From NCBI GenBank assembly GCA_021296255.1, contig JAGWAU010000027.1, positions 1-37,682 of the forward strand: DNA of 37,682 nucleotides, written 5' to 3'. The notes beneath the pieces are model-generated. The model ran no database searches, had not been told where the DNA came from, and was given only the letters and a program-made list of their open reading frames with translations. This document shows, piece after piece, positions 17,361 through 26,806 of the stretch; the first letter of the stretch is position 1; each line of letters starts with the position of its first letter. Both the position numbers and the translations under genes were made by a program. Source of the DNA: Alphaproteobacteria bacterium. GTDB taxonomy: Bacteria; Pseudomonadota; Alphaproteobacteria; UBA2966.

Positions 17361-18179
17361 TCAGTCGCCGACCTCTTCCTCTTCCGGCAGGGCATTCGAG
17401 AGCTCCTCCACCGAAACACCTTCACTCGCCGAAGCGGCACGGCGGCGGTAGCTCCGCATGCTCAAGGGGATGCTCGCCAGATAAAGCAGGCCGATGCCCG
17501 TCAACATCTGCCACGGATAGCTCCAAAGCACGGCGGCGAGCAACCCAACCACGATCAAGACGGGCAGGATGTATTCGCGCCGGACGCGCAGTCGCTTGAA
17601 CGAATACGTCGGCACCTTGCTCACCATCAGGAAGGCGACGGCGGCGACCACGAATGCGTTGACCAGCGGGTAATGGAAGAACGATTCGGCGACTTGAAAG
17701 CTCAACATGACCGGCAGCAACACCAATCCCCCGGCCGCCGGTGCCGGAACCCCCATGAAGAAGTTGGTCATCCACGTCGGCTGGTTGGCGGAATCCAGTG
17801 CCGTATTGAAGCGCGCCAGCCGCAAGGCGCAACAGACGCTGAACGCCAGTACCAGGATCCAACCCACACCACCCAGATCGTTCAACGTCCACCGGTATAG
17901 AAGAATGGACGGCGCAACACCAAAACAAACGAAATCGGACAACGAGTCGAGCTCGGCGCCGAACTTGGACGTGCCCTTCAACAATCTCGCCAGGCGCCCG
18001 TCCAGACCGTCGAACAACGCAGCGACCAGGATGGCCATGACGGCGAGCTGCCAGCTCTCGTTCAGCGAGAAGCGCATCGACGTCAGACCGGCGCAGAGCG
18101 CCAGCACCGTCAGCATATTGGGCGCCAGACTGTTGACGGGTAGCGATCGCAACCCCGCGGTGCGCGCCCTCAAGATCAT
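17361..18179 (-). CDS. pssA: CDP-diacylglycerol--serine O-phosphatidyltransferase
   Basis: This 272-residue integral membrane enzyme makes phosphatidylserine from CDP-diacylglycerol and serine. The CDP-alcohol phosphotransferase signature is complete: DGLDGRLARLL and GAELDSLSDFV (D-G-x2-A-R-x8-G-x3-D-x3-D, about residues 58-82). Several hydrophobic helices follow (about 95-250), and the C-terminus is acidic. SVEELSNALPEEEEVGD probably lies in the cytoplasm. Its ATG directly abuts the psd stop with no spacer, and the next enzyme of the pathway is encoded upstream in the same transcript. The stop is 11 bases from the end of the convergent AbiE toxin gene, a likely island boundary. Confidence 0.95.
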   Translation of the reverse strand: MILRARTAGLRSLPVNSLAPNMLTVLALCAGLTSMRFSLNESWQLAVMAILVAALFDGLDGRLARLLKGTSKFGAELDSLSDFVCFGVAPSILLYRWTLNDLGGVGWILVLAFSVCCALRLARFNTALDSANQPTWMTNFFMGVPAPAAGGLVLLPVMLSFQVAESFFHYPLVNAFVVAAVAFLMVSKVPTYSFKRLRVRREYILPVLIVVGLLAAVLWSYPWQMLTGIGLLYLASIPLSMRSYRRRAASASEGVSVEELSNALPEEEEVGD

Positions 18180-18884
18180 CTATCGCACCTCTCCCCGACG
18201 CGGCCCTTCCCGTGACCTCGCGTCGGCAATCACCGTCTCGCCGGCGACCGTCCGCTGTCCGGCAACGACGAGGGGTGACATCCCCGAATCCAGATAGACG
18301 TCCACCCGGCTTCCGAAGCGGATCATACCGAAACGCGCACCTGCCTGCACCCGATCGCCCTCCGCGACATCGCATACGATCCGCCGTGCAATCAATCCGG
18401 CGATCTGTACCACCGCGACCTTGCGTTCGTCGGCCATCCGGATCGCCAGGGCCTGTCGCTCGTTGTCATCGCTCGCCTTGTCAAGAGCGGCGTTCACGAA
18501 TTTTCCAGGACGATAGCTCGCCTGCGTCACCGTGCCGTCCACAGGCACTCGATTTACGTGCACGTCGAAGACGTTCATGAAAACGCTGATCCGCGGCCTC
18601 GGCGCATCACCCAGGTCGAGTTCCGCCGGCGGAACCGCCGGTTCCACCATCTGAATCACACCGTCCGCGGGACTGAGCACGAGTCCGTCCCGGACCGGTG
18701 ATACACGCTCCGGATCACGGAAGAAGTAAGCGCACCACACCGTGAGCATGAGCGCCACCCACCCCAAGGGCTCGAAGACATAGAACATCACCAAGGTGAT
18801 GACCGCGAAGACCGCCAGGAAGCGGTAGCCCTCGCGGTGTATCGGAACCAGTAAGGACTTGAGAGCGTCCATCCGTGCTTCCAT
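18180..18884 (-). CDS. psd: phosphatidylserine decarboxylase proenzyme
   Basis: The 234-residue protein converts phosphatidylserine to phosphatidylethanolamine. It is the short form common in alphaproteobacteria. Two hydrophobic segments (about 20-52) anchor it, followed by [34 protein letters not shown] and the self-cleavage motif FGSRVDVYL, where the Ser becomes the pyruvoyl group. It lies 19 bases downstream of the ABC exporter gene and abuts pssA, so the three genes are likely one operon. Confidence 0.95.
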   Translation of the reverse strand: MEARMDALKSLLVPIHREGYRFLAVFAVITLVMFYVFEPLGWVALMLTVWCAYFFRDPERVSPVRDGLVLSPADGVIQMVEPAVPPAELDLGDAPRPRISVFMNVFDVHVNRVPVDGTVTQASYRPGKFVNAALDKASDDNERQALAIRMADERKVAVVQIAGLIARRIVCDVAEGDRVQAGARFGMIRFGSRVDVYLDSGMSPLVVAGQRTVAGETVIADARSREGPRRGEVR

Positions 18885-18903
18885 GACTGCGGGCGGACGG
18901 AGT

Positions 18904-20796
18904 TTACCCGGCCGGCGGGCTCACGGGAACGGTGGACGACCTGCTCTCGAGATCGTGTTCCAGCGGCCCCAACGCTTCGGCCAACCTCTCCCGATACTCG
19001 GCCGCCTGCTGCTGGCGGCGCCACATCGCCGCGTACAACCCGTCCCGCGCCATCAACGCGCCGTGGGACCCCCGTTCTACGACGCGGCCGGCATCGAGAA
19101 CCAGGATCTCGTCGGCATCGACGATCGTGGACAGGCGATGCGCAATGATCAGCGCCGTACGATCCGCGGAGACCTCACGGATGCTGTCCTGAATTTCCTT
19201 CTCCGTACGGGAGTCGAGCGCGGAAGTCGCCTCGTCGAACAGGAGTATGGTGGGTTTCTTCAGGATGGTTCGCGCGATCGCAACGCGTTGTTTCTCGCCC
19301 CCGGAAAGCTTGAGCCCCCGCTCCCCCACGACCGTCTGGTACCTTCGGGGCAGACCGGAAACGAAGTCGTGGACATGGGCCATGCGTGCGGCTTCCTTGA
19401 CGTCCGCATCGGTCGCGTCGGGTCTTCCGTACCGGATGTTGTACTCGATCGTGTCGTTGAACAGCACCGCATCCTGCGGCACGATTCCGATCACGGACCG
19501 GCAGGACTCCTGAGAGATGTCCCGGATATCCTGACCGTCGATGCGGATGGCACCCTCGGTAACATCGTAGAAACGAAACAGCAGTCTCGAGATCGTGGAC
19601 TTGCCGGCACCGCTCGGCCCGACGATGGCGAAGGTCCGACCCGCGGGGACGGTGAACGACACGTCACGAATGACTTCACGGTCTGTTTCATATCCGAAAC
19701 ACACCCGATCAAAGGTGATCTCTCCCCGGGCAACGCCCAGCACGCGCGCGGCCGGCCGGTCCTCGACCTCCTTCTCCACGGCCAGCAGGCTGAACATGGC
19801 CTCCATATCGACCAGGGCCTGCTTGATCTCGCGATAGACGAAGCCCAAGAAACCGAGCGGAAGATAGAGTTGAATGAGGAGGGTGTTGACGAGCACGAAA
19901 TCCCCGATCGTCATCGTGCCGTCCCGCACCCCGATGGCGGCCAACAGCATCACGCCGATCAGCCCCGACGCAATGACCAAGCCCTGCCCGATGTTCATCC
20001 CCGAGAGCGTGATCTGACTTTTAACGGCCGCCTTCTGGTATCTCTCCAGGGACCGATCGAATCGCTCTTCTTCATGTGCCTCGTTGCCGAAATACTTGAC
20101 GGTTTCGAAGTTCAGCAGGCTGTCGATCGCCATCGTGTTGGCCTCGCTCTCCGAGCGGTTCATCTCGCGGCGGTATTTGATGCGCCACTCGGTGAAGAGC
20201 GCAGTGAACGTGATGTAGCCGCCGACGCTGAGAAACGTGATCGCGGCGAACCAGAAATCGTAGCGGTAGAGGAGAATGCCGCAGACCAGCCCGATTTCGA
20301 GCAGTGTCGGGAGCACGTTGAACAGCGTGAAGCGCAGCAGAAAGTCGATCCCCCTCGTCCCCCGCTCGATCGATCGGGACAGCCCGCCCGTCTGCCGTTC
20401 CAGGTGGAAACGCAGGGACAGTCGGTGCAGATGATGAAAGGTATTGAGCGCGACCGCGCGCAGCGCATGCTGGCCCACACGGGCGAACACGGCATCCCGC
20501 AACTCGCCAAAGGCCTGCGCCGTCACACGCGCCACGCCGTAGCCGACGATGACGAATATCGGAATGGCGACGATAGCCGCACTGTCGACCGTCAGGGCGT
20601 CGACGGCCGCCTTGTAGAGGAAGGGCACGTAGACGGTCGTTACCTTCGCCGCGGCCAGACATCCGAGAGCGATCACCACGCGGAGTTTCAGCCCGGGCCG
20701 GCCGCGCGGCCACAGGTAGGGGAGCAACGCGCGTAAAGTCCCAAGGTGCGCCGAGGGCGTTTCGCCTCCGACGTCGTTAGCGGAAGGCAGGCTCAT
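18904..20796 (-). CDS. Atm1/HMT-type ABC exporter, fused permease and ATPase
   Basis: The 630-residue half-transporter has an N-terminal membrane domain (about residues 35-330, six predicted helices) and a C-terminal ATPase with Walker A GPSGAGKS, signature [13 protein letters not shown], Walker [14 protein letters not shown] and the H-loop [22 protein letters not shown] and [18 protein letters not shown] are typical of the Atm1/ABCB7 group, which exports glutathione-linked persulfide or metal conjugates, and homodimerises. It is placed upstream of psd-pssA on the same strand, an arrangement I associate with Rhodospirillales. The substrate is inferred from family only. Confidence 0.9.
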   Translation of the reverse strand: MSLPSANDVGGETPSAHLGTLRALLPYLWPRGRPGLKLRVVIALGCLAAAKVTTVYVPFLYKAAVDALTVDSAAIVAIPIFVIVGYGVARVTAQAFGELRDAVFARVGQHALRAVALNTFHHLHRLSLRFHLERQTGGLSRSIERGTRGIDFLLRFTLFNVLPTLLEIGLVCGILLYRYDFWFAAITFLSVGGYITFTALFTEWRIKYRREMNRSESEANTMAIDSLLNFETVKYFGNEAHEEERFDRSLERYQKAAVKSQITLSGMNIGQGLVIASGLIGVMLLAAIGVRDGTMTIGDFVLVNTLLIQLYLPLGFLGFVYREIKQALVDMEAMFSLLAVEKEVEDRPAARVLGVARGEITFDRVCFGYETDREVIRDVSFTVPAGRTFAIVGPSGAGKSTISRLLFRFYDVTEGAIRIDGQDIRDISQESCRSVIGIVPQDAVLFNDTIEYNIRYGRPDATDADVKEAARMAHVHDFVSGLPRRYQTVVGERGLKLSGGEKQRVAIARTILKKPTILLFDEATSALDSRTEKEIQDSIREVSADRTALIIAHRLSTIVDADEILVLDAGRVVERGSHGALMARDGLYAAMWRRQQQAAEYRERLAEALGPLEHDLESRSSTVPVSPPAG

Positions 20797-20871
20797 AGCC
20801 GCCCGATGGCTCGTGAGGGGTCCGCGCGTTGGTCCGCATGAAGTTCAAAGTGGGTATTGGAACCCAGGAAC

Positions 20872-22263
20872 TCAATGTTGCGGTGGCAGCGAAAAAATCT
20901 GACCGGGATAGATCAGGTCCGGATCCTCGATCTTTTCGACATTCGCCGAGTAGATCACGGTGTAAAGAATGCCCTGCCCATACGCGGCGCGCGCAATCCG
21001 CCACAGGCTGTTTCCGGGTTGAACGATGAAGCGAAGTTCGCCCGGTCGCAAGCTTGCTTCGACGACGTCCGCACGCATAAACGGCATTTCCGTTGACGTG
21101 ATGATCCTACCCGCCTCATCGACACTGGCGACCGACAAAGTGTGATCTCCGATGGCGACAGCCTTGGCCGGGATCAATTCCCAGTACCCCGTGTCGTCGG
21201 CAACGGTCGAGCCGATGCCGCGGCCATCAATCTTGACCCGCACATCCGACCCGGGCGATGCGACGCCCGCCAGGACCAGACGACCCCGCTCGTCGTAGCT
21301 GACGGCGCTCAATTGCACGGTATCGCCTGACAGGACGTCGGGTGAAACGGTCGGTCCCTGGAGCAAGCGGCTGGCGCCGAAGGTCTGCCGCGGTATGGCG
21401 ACAGCGATAACTTGCCGGAGTTCCCCTGCGGTCACGTGAGACGTGTCTCCTGCCGCCGGCCCTTCCCGATCAGGGATCATCACGACCACGACGTGCTCGG
21501 ATTTCGTCGGCTCGCCTTCCTCGTCCAGAGCACGAAGCGAAAGCGTTTGCGCTCCACTTTCGAGCGGCGCCTCCGGAACCAGAACCCAGTCCCCCCGATC
21601 ATCAGCCTTTACCGTTCCGACGACATCTTCCCCCGCATAGACGGTCACTTCCGACTTGGGCGACGCCTGCCCCGCGATGACCGCATTTCCTTCAGGGTTG
21701 ACTCGCACCACGTCAAACGTGGGGCCGGCGAACGGCGGCGCAGCTTGCGGTGCTCCGGGAAGTTCTGTCTGGCCCTCGCTCCGGGGCGGGACCGTCGGTG
21801 CTTCGGAAAGTTCCGGCTGACCCTCGCTCCGAGGGGGGACCGTCGGCGCGGTCCCCGGCGCCTGGGCGACAGCCGGTTCCGGAGGCTCGGTCCGGCGAGG
21901 GACCGTGGACGCTCCGGGAAGTTCCGGCCGGCTCTCGCTCCGAGATGGGACCGTCGGCGCGGTCCCCGGCGCCCGCGCGACGGCCGGTTCCGAAGGCTCG
22001 GTCCGGCGAGGGACCGTGGACGCTCCGGAAAGTTCCGTCTGACTCTCGCTCCGGGGCGGGACCGCCGGTGCTTTGGAAAGTTCCGGCTGGCCCTCGCTCC
22101 GGGGCGGGACCGTCGGCGTGGTTGCCGGCGCCCGCGCGACGGCCGGTTCCGGAGGCTCGGTCCGGAAAACGACGTAAAACACCACGCCGCCCACCACGGC
22201 GATGGCCACCACGGCCGCCACGATCAGCCTAATCAATGAGTCCCGACGGGTTCGTCTGTTCAT
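20872..22263 (-). CDS. membrane-anchored protein with proline-rich repeats, Ig-like domains and LysM
   Basis: The 463-residue protein has one N-terminal membrane helix (about 11-33), a long Pro/Ala/Glu linker made of degenerate tandem repeats (about 35-180), two beta-rich segments with the shared pattern AGQASPKSEVTVYAG and AGVASPGSDVRVKIDG (about 185-275 and 300-400; bacterial Ig-like), and a C-terminal LysM domain RFIVQPGNSLWRIARAAYGQG to LIYPGQIFSLP. LysM binds peptidoglycan, so it likely spans from inner membrane to cell wall. It is 75 bases upstream of the ABC exporter on the same strand. The function beyond cell-wall attachment is unknown. Confidence 0.85.
   Translation of the reverse strand: MNRRTRRDSLIRLIVAAVVAIAVVGGVVFYVVFRTEPPEPAVARAPATTPTVPPRSEGQPELSKAPAVPPRSESQTELSGASTVPRRTEPSEPAVARAPGTAPTVPSRSESRPELPGASTVPRRTEPPEPAVAQAPGTAPTVPPRSEGQPELSEAPTVPPRSEGQTELPGAPQAAPPFAGPTFDVVRVNPEGNAVIAGQASPKSEVTVYAGEDVVGTVKADDRGDWVLVPEAPLESGAQTLSLRALDEEGEPTKSEHVVVVMIPDREGPAAGDTSHVTAGELRQVIAVAIPRQTFGASRLLQGPTVSPDVLSGDTVQLSAVSYDERGRLVLAGVASPGSDVRVKIDGRGIGSTVADDTGYWELIPAKAVAIGDHTLSVASVDEAGRIITSTEMPFMRADVVEASLRPGELRFIVQPGNSLWRIARAAYGQGILYTVIYSANVEKIEDPDLIYPGQIFSLPPQH
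21738..22161 (-). repeat. degenerate tandem repeats encoding the Pro-rich linker
   Basis: Within the LysM gene, units of about 37 to 53 codons repeat three times, built from TEPPEPAVARAP, TVPPRSEGQPELS and STVPRR modules. Shorter modules (PPRSEGQ-ELS/P) repeat inside them. The repeats are similar at DNA level, so the linker may vary in length between strains by recombination or slippage. Confidence 0.75.
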
Positions 22264-22452
22264 GGGTCTGACGCATTATGGGGACGGAGGCGTGGATTTG
22301 AAAATCGTTTTACCTCAATGGACGAACGTTGGAAGATCCGCGACATGCCGCAGATCCGTTACATGCACGGTGGCCGCGAAGACGGGGATGCTGCCCTCAA
22401 CATTATCCCCGTGGCTATGCCTGCGGCCGCGCCCGACCTCGTCGAGGGACAC

Positions 22453-22533
22453 GTATCCAAGCGAGGCACGCACCGCCTGAACCAGCACGTAGATGCCGGT
22501 GCCGACGATGATCAGGAGGCTGCCGCCGAGCAC
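22453..22533 (-). pseudogene. C-terminal relic of a DMT (EamA-like) transporter
   Basis: A frame reads VLGGSLLIIVGTGIYVLVQA, like the final helix of EamA/DMT permeases. It has no start of its own. Its first bases are also the last codons of the Rieske gene in another frame, which suggests two once-separate genes were joined by a deletion near 22530. Short and only moderately specific. Confidence 0.4.
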
Positions 22534-23894
22534 CCCGCATACGGGTCCGCTTCGATCTCCTTCAGGCGCGTGACGATGTGGACTTCTCGCGCCTCGGAAT
22601 CGGGAACGGCGTCACCCGACTTGATCGCGTCCATGACGCGCCGGCCGACATCGCGCTGAACATCTTCATCATGCAAATCATCGCGCAACGGCACGCGCAG
22701 GACCGTGTCGTGCGAGTACGTGTACATGACCTCTTGGCCACCAGCATCGCCCGTGGGGATGACAGGCTGCGTCTCGCCGCGGATCACCCGGCGCAGGATG
22801 CGGCGCAGCATGGCGACGCCGACGTCGGTCGAACCCTTGTGCTCGAGGTCGTGGATGGCGATTGGCCGCTGACTCACCTGCGCGTCCCAGTCGCCGGGAT
22901 TGCGCTGGCGCTCCTCGTAGGGCCGGTTCCCGTCCTGGCCCACGAAGTCGACGGAATCCCGGCCGCACAACTCCTCCCGACCCTGGTGCAGTGGATCGAC
23001 GACTTCATTGAAATGACGCAATCCGAAGATCCAGCTATGGGTGTCGTCGACGGGCACGACCCAGCGGGTCAGGGACACGCGGCCGAAGTACTTCGACCCG
23101 TCGACCTCCTCGAACAGCCCGCCGGTCTGGCCGATATTGGGCAGCGAGTACTGCGCCGCACGGATCCACAGGTACTCGCCCACGCGGCGAATGGTCAGGT
23201 AGTGCATGCCGTCGCCCGTCTCGAAGAACTCGTAGACCGGCATCTCGGCCCACGGCTGCGTGAACTGGACCTCGCCCACGCGGCTGTGGAGGAAGACGGC
23301 GTGGATGGGGTCCATGCCGTTCTCGCGGATCTGGAGCCAGTTGCAGGGCTGCCAGATCGAATACGGGACGAGGCGGTTGTCCTTCGGCGTGAGGTAGGTG
23401 TCGAAAACGGGGAAGCCCGGCTTCTCGTCCGGCGGTCCCATGTAGGCGAAGATCAGGCCGTGGCGTTCCTCGGCCGGGTAGGCGCCGTGGACGAAGCTGT
23501 CCTTGAGCCTGGAGAAAGGCGGCTCGCCGGGCGTCTCGAGGATGGAGCCGTCGACGTCGAAGAGCCAGCCGTGGTAGCAGCACCGGATCCCCCGCTCCGA
23601 CGGAATGCCGTATTCGAGCGACGTGCCGCGGTGGCTGCAATGCCGGTGGAGCACGCCGACCCGGTTCGACCCGTCGCGGAAGACGACGAGGTCCTCGCCG
23701 AGAACGCGGGCGGCGAGCGGCAGGTCGGTCACGTCCGACGACAGAGCCACCGGGTGCCAGTACCGGCGCATCAATTCTCCGCACGGGGTCCCAGGCCCTA
23801 CATGGGTCAGTTCGGCGTCTTCGACGGGAATATCTCGCCGGTAGTAACCCGAATACGGTCCCTCAATCGATCGGAGTTGTTCCTCTAAGGCCAT
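22512..23894 (-). CDS. Rieske non-heme iron oxygenase, alpha-subunit type (copy 1)
   Basis: This is a Rieske oxygenase hydroxylating an unknown, probably aromatic, substrate with electrons from an unlinked reductase. I prefer ATG 23894 (460 residues), preceded by AAGGGAG at six bases, over an open GTG extension to 23972 that overlaps the upstream gene. The [2Fe-2S] ligands are C-S-H in CSHRGTSLEYG and C-x2-H in CCYHGW. The mononuclear iron facial triad starts with NGMDPIHAVFLHSR. The phrase VGPGTPCGELMRRYWHPVA is typical of phthalate- and phenoxybenzoate-type oxygenases. It is downstream of copy 2 in the same direction, and the two are not close paralogues. The last few residues (GCSAAAS) may be foreign, read from the joined transporter relic. 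Confidence 0.85.
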   Translation of the reverse strand: MALEEQLRSIEGPYSGYYRRDIPVEDAELTHVGPGTPCGELMRRYWHPVALSSDVTDLPLAARVLGEDLVVFRDGSNRVGVLHRHCSHRGTSLEYGIPSERGIRCCYHGWLFDVDGSILETPGEPPFSRLKDSFVHGAYPAEERHGLIFAYMGPPDEKPGFPVFDTYLTPKDNRLVPYSIWQPCNWLQIRENGMDPIHAVFLHSRVGEVQFTQPWAEMPVYEFFETGDGMHYLTIRRVGEYLWIRAAQYSLPNIGQTGGLFEEVDGSKYFGRVSLTRWVVPVDDTHSWIFGLRHFNEVVDPLHQGREELCGRDSVDFVGQDGNRPYEERQRNPGDWDAQVSQRPIAIHDLEHKGSTDVGVAMLRRILRRVIRGETQPVIPTGDAGGQEVMYTYSHDTVLRVPLRDDLHDEDVQRDVGRRVMDAIKSGDAVPDSEAREVHIVTRLKEIEADPYAGCSAAAS

Positions 23895-23968
23895 CCGCGA
23901 CTCCCTTCCGGCAGGAACGTCAGGGGTCTCGTCGCCACGGAAGGCGCCCATCGTCCAGGGGCGGGCAT

Positions 23969-25177
23969 TCACGATTCCAGATAGTCGAGAAGGTGATTGT
24001 GGAAGTAGTGAACATTCGGTTCCCAGATCGGTGAAAAAACGATCTCGTCCGCGGCGGGGGACCGCCGTGCCGTCTGTTGCAGTTCAAAGATGTAGAAATC
24101 TTGATTGCGTAATCCGTCACGACCGCCGCGTCGACGTTTCTTGCCGAGCCAACGATCGAGATTCAGGTTGCGACCGGTCTGGTATTTGGGGTTCGAAGCG
24201 GCATCGCCGACGAAGAAGTAGGCCATGCGGGCGATCGTGCGGTCCGGGGCCAGGGGCTCGGTGATGATCGAGCCGATGTTGTCCCGCACCACCGTGATTT
24301 CGACGTTGGGAAACACGAGGTTCGGTGCCGTAACCCGTTCCGATTCCTCCGGAAACGGAATCACGGGCAAATCCGATTCGCGATTGGGATAGGGAGGTAC
24401 GCCGTGCGACGGTCGCCTGATGGTCACCACGGATCCGGCTTGCAGGGGAGCAGACCACGGCCTGCGGGTCTTCAGGTCGAGGTCGTCGGACACCTTGGTG
24501 AAAACGCCCTTGTGCGCCCACATGTGGTGGTAGTTCTCCCAGTTGTCGTTCATCAGCTTCCAGTTGGCGTTGAACTCCCAATCCACCCGTTCCGCCACGC
24601 GCGTCGCGCCGAGATCGGCGTGGTTCATGAACTCCATCAGCGGCTGCATGTGTTCCTCGATCGGCGGCGCGTTGCCGTCGAGATTGACGAAGATCCAGTG
24701 GTGCCAGGCAGCGCAGCGCACTTGAACCAGTCCGAGAGACCCACGATCCAGCAATCCCGTCGCCAAGCCGCTTCTGCTGCCGTCGAAATAAGGTGCCGCC
24801 CGCAGCGTGCCGTCGAGGTCCCAGGCCCAAGCGTGATAGGGGCATTGCAGCTGCCTTGCCCCCTTGCACGGCTCGGTCAGCACCATGGCCGCCCGATGTC
24901 GGCAGACGTTGTGAAATGCCTTCACCTCCCCCTCTTTGGTGCGGGCTAGAATGATCGGCAGGCCGGCGACAGTCATCGGCATGGCATCGCCCGGCTCCGG
25001 AATGTCGCAGGTATAGGCGACGCCCATCCAAGTGCGCGCGAAATACTTCTTCTGCTCAAGGCGGAAGAAGTCCCCGCTGGTGTACGCGGCGGACGGCAGG
25101 CCGCGCGCCTTCTCGATCGGCCGGCGTACTGCAGCGATCGACTCGGCGCCCAGAATTTCCCCGGCGGCAGAGACCAT
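23969..25177 (-). CDS. Rieske non-heme iron oxygenase, alpha-subunit type (copy 2)
   Basis: The 402-residue protein is an aromatic-ring-hydroxylating or demethylating type oxygenase. The Rieske centre is intact: C92, H94 (CRHRAAMVLTEPC) and C112, H115 (QCPYHAW). The catalytic iron site shows NDNWENYHHMWAH, the usual N-W-E-x-Y-H-x4-H pattern. Translation starts at ATG with GAGAGG upstream. A 17-bp palindrome, TACAAT-N5-ATTGTA, lies 46 bases upstream and may control it. It is a close paralogue of copy 3 at 28.3 kb (same length, many identical blocks), inverted relative to it. No ferredoxin or reductase gene is in the window. Confidence 0.88.
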   Translation of the reverse strand: MVSAAGEILGAESIAAVRRPIEKARGLPSAAYTSGDFFRLEQKKYFARTWMGVAYTCDIPEPGDAMPMTVAGLPIILARTKEGEVKAFHNVCRHRAAMVLTEPCKGARQLQCPYHAWAWDLDGTLRAAPYFDGSRSGLATGLLDRGSLGLVQVRCAAWHHWIFVNLDGNAPPIEEHMQPLMEFMNHADLGATRVAERVDWEFNANWKLMNDNWENYHHMWAHKGVFTKVSDDLDLKTRRPWSAPLQAGSVVTIRRPSHGVPPYPNRESDLPVIPFPEESERVTAPNLVFPNVEITVVRDNIGSIITEPLAPDRTIARMAYFFVGDAASNPKYQTGRNLNLDRWLGKKRRRGGRDGLRNQDFYIFELQQTARRSPAADEIVFSPIWEPNVHYFHNHLLDYLES

Positions 25178-25223
25178 GGGTGCCTCTCTTCTAACGTTGC
25201 GCCGCCCACGTTTCGGGCCGTGT

Positions 25224-25240
25224 ACAATTCCCTATTGTAT
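25224..25240. promoter_or_regulatory. candidate operator palindrome TACAAT-N5-ATTGTA
   Basis: A perfect 6-bp inverted repeat around TCCCT sits between the Rieske copy 2 gene and the permease relic, which are divergent. Such ATAC/GTAT palindromes are bound by GntR-family regulators in other bacteria, but no regulator gene is nearby. Function is inferred. Confidence 0.4.
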
Positions 25241-25384
25241 AGGACATAGTCCTTCTTGGCTCGGACTAACCTACTCGGCAGGCGTCGAATGGCCGGCAAA
25301 GCGAGCATCGGTCATGACAGAGTGGGTATTGGAGGAGCGCCTGAGCTGCCCGGACGCATGGGGTGGGCTGGCTCCACGGACAAC

Positions 25385-25464
25385 CTCCGGGGAGGATCAC
25401 GAGAGCCAACTGGGTCGTCGTACTGATGCCGCCGTTTCTGGTGTGCATGACGTTGCTCTTCGGG
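25385..25464 (+). pseudogene. 5' relic of a second PotB-like permease gene
   Basis: About 67 of 79 bases match the ribosome-binding region and first 20 codons of the intact permease at 31.5 kb (minus strand), read here on the plus strand. The frame encodes RANWVVVLMPPFLVCMTLLF. The counterpart start ATG is ACG here (25399). Similarity ends after about 20 codons. It shows that the transport genes were once duplicated beside Rieske copy 2. Confidence 0.75.
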
Positions 25465-25500
25465 ATAGCGGGTATTCACCTAACCTGTTCGATCCTGGAT

Positions 25501-25541
25501 TCTTTCAAAGAAGAACCCGGGAGACGCATGCCTCCCGGGTT
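25501..25541 (-). terminator. Rho-independent terminator of the solute-binding-protein gene
   Basis: AACCCGGGAG (25514-25523) and CTCCCGGGTT (25532-25541) make a perfect 10-bp stem with an eight-base loop. On the minus strand it is followed by TTCTTCTTT, a T-rich run. It lies 26 bases after the stop of the binding-protein gene. Confidence 0.8.
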
Positions 25542-25566
25542 ACAAAACGCATAAGTCTTCTTGGAC

Positions 25567-26655
25567 TTATTCGAAGAAGATCTTATTGAATTCCTCGTTC
25601 CACGCCTTGGCATCGTAATGCGAATAGTCAACATAGAAGGCGTTGGCGAGCTCCGCGGGATCGAGCATGAGGGCCGGATTACCATCCTTGCCCATCACCG
25701 GACTCGAGGAAACCTTGGTCAATGTGGCCTTGTTCACCGGCACGATACCGGAGGAGTTGTACCACTCCTCCTGCTGCTCGGCGCCGATCAACTCGTTCAT
25801 CAGCCAATGCGCAGCCTCTTTGTTCTTGGAGGCTTTCGACAGGGCAATGTAGCCGAGCGTTGGCAATCCCTTCTTGCCGTTGACCTCGGGATGCACAACT
25901 CCCACTGGTTGACCTGCCTTGATGAGACGAACGCCCCATCCTGCGTGGATCATTGAGGCCCAAACGCCACCTGCCTGCATGAGCTGTGGGCCCTGGCTGC
26001 TCAGGCCAAGGAACGAATGGACATCCATATCCTTCAAGGCCTTCAGACCCGGCGTGATATTCGACTCGCTGCCGCCGAAATCATGCGCCAATCCCACAAC
26101 GGGATAGATGCCAGTGAAATTTGTGAAATCGCGGGAGACAACCCGCTTTTTCAGCTTGGGATGAATGAGATCGGCATACTTCTTCGGTACCGGAATCCCA
26201 TTCTCTTTAAACTTGTCGACGTTGTAGATGATCGACTGCAGGACAATCCAATGTGCGACGCGATAGTCGTCATACATTTTGGAATCGAGCTGGGAGAGAT
26301 TCGGCAGCTTGGAGTGATCCCACTTCTGCACGAAGCCACCACCCTGCCATTTGGACCAGAGATCCTCCACGACTTCGACCACGTCAAACACGTAGCCGCC
26401 ACGGGCTGCAATAGCTTGCTGGAGAAACTCGGTGGTCGATCCCGGCGTCCATTCAAGCTTGCCACCCAACGCCTCGAATTTCGCCCCGGTCACTTTGATG
26501 ATTGCATCACGCCAGGCGCCGGGAAAGGTCGCCACCGTCAACGTGACTCCGTCAAAACGCTTTTGCGCTACCACGCTCGTCGCGGACAAAACGGAAAATG
26601 CGAGAATCGCCGCACCCAACAGGTACAGCGAACGGAACATTGATTTACGAATCAT
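25567..26655 (-). CDS. periplasmic solute-binding protein (PotD/family 1 type)
   Basis: The 362-residue protein has a signal peptide (about 1-31; a KS basic start, then LYLLGAAILAFSVLSATSVVA before QKRFDG) with an AxA-like cut site and no lipobox. The mature part has LTVATFPGAWRDAI, TPGSTTEFLQQAIAARGGYVFDVVEV and LGYIALSKASKNKEAAHWLMNELIG, as in spermidine/putrescine-type binding proteins of ABC importers. GGAGGAAAT precedes the ATG. The matching permeases are 3 kb away on the same strand, separated by the amidase and Rieske genes on the other strand. An ATPase is not found in the window. The ligand may be an amine, amide or aromatic-type compound. Confidence 0.88.
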   Translation of the reverse strand: MIRKSMFRSLYLLGAAILAFSVLSATSVVAQKRFDGVTLTVATFPGAWRDAIIKVTGAKFEALGGKLEWTPGSTTEFLQQAIAARGGYVFDVVEVVEDLWSKWQGGGFVQKWDHSKLPNLSQLDSKMYDDYRVAHWIVLQSIIYNVDKFKENGIPVPKKYADLIHPKLKKRVVSRDFTNFTGIYPVVGLAHDFGGSESNITPGLKALKDMDVHSFLGLSSQGPQLMQAGGVWASMIHAGWGVRLIKAGQPVGVVHPEVNGKKGLPTLGYIALSKASKNKEAAHWLMNELIGAEQQEEWYNSSGIVPVNKATLTKVSSSPVMGKDGNPALMLDPAELANAFYVDYSHYDAKAWNEEFNKIFFE

Positions 26656-26806
26656 GGATTTCCTCCCATGTAGCCGCCGTCAGCGCCGTCTTCATAAGTG
26701 CGTTATGTTTTCGCGGCCCAGGTGAGCGGACACAGAAAGTATCCGCACATTCACTCACCTCCGCAAGGGCGCGACCAATTCGTTCCCGACTTCAGCAGGT
26801 TCGGCC

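Noticed and set aside
18859..20736. 625-codon open frame on the plus strand
   Set aside because: It mirrors the Atm1-like ABC gene on the other strand, which has all motifs. The product is Arg/Asp/His-rich without family signs.
22578..23888. 436-codon open frame on the plus strand
   Set aside because: Shadow of Rieske copy 1.
23895..23972. GTG start of Rieske copy 1 overlapping copy 2
   Set aside because: The ATG at 23894 has a well-spaced AAGGGAG and starts closer to the conserved region. The overlap remains possible.
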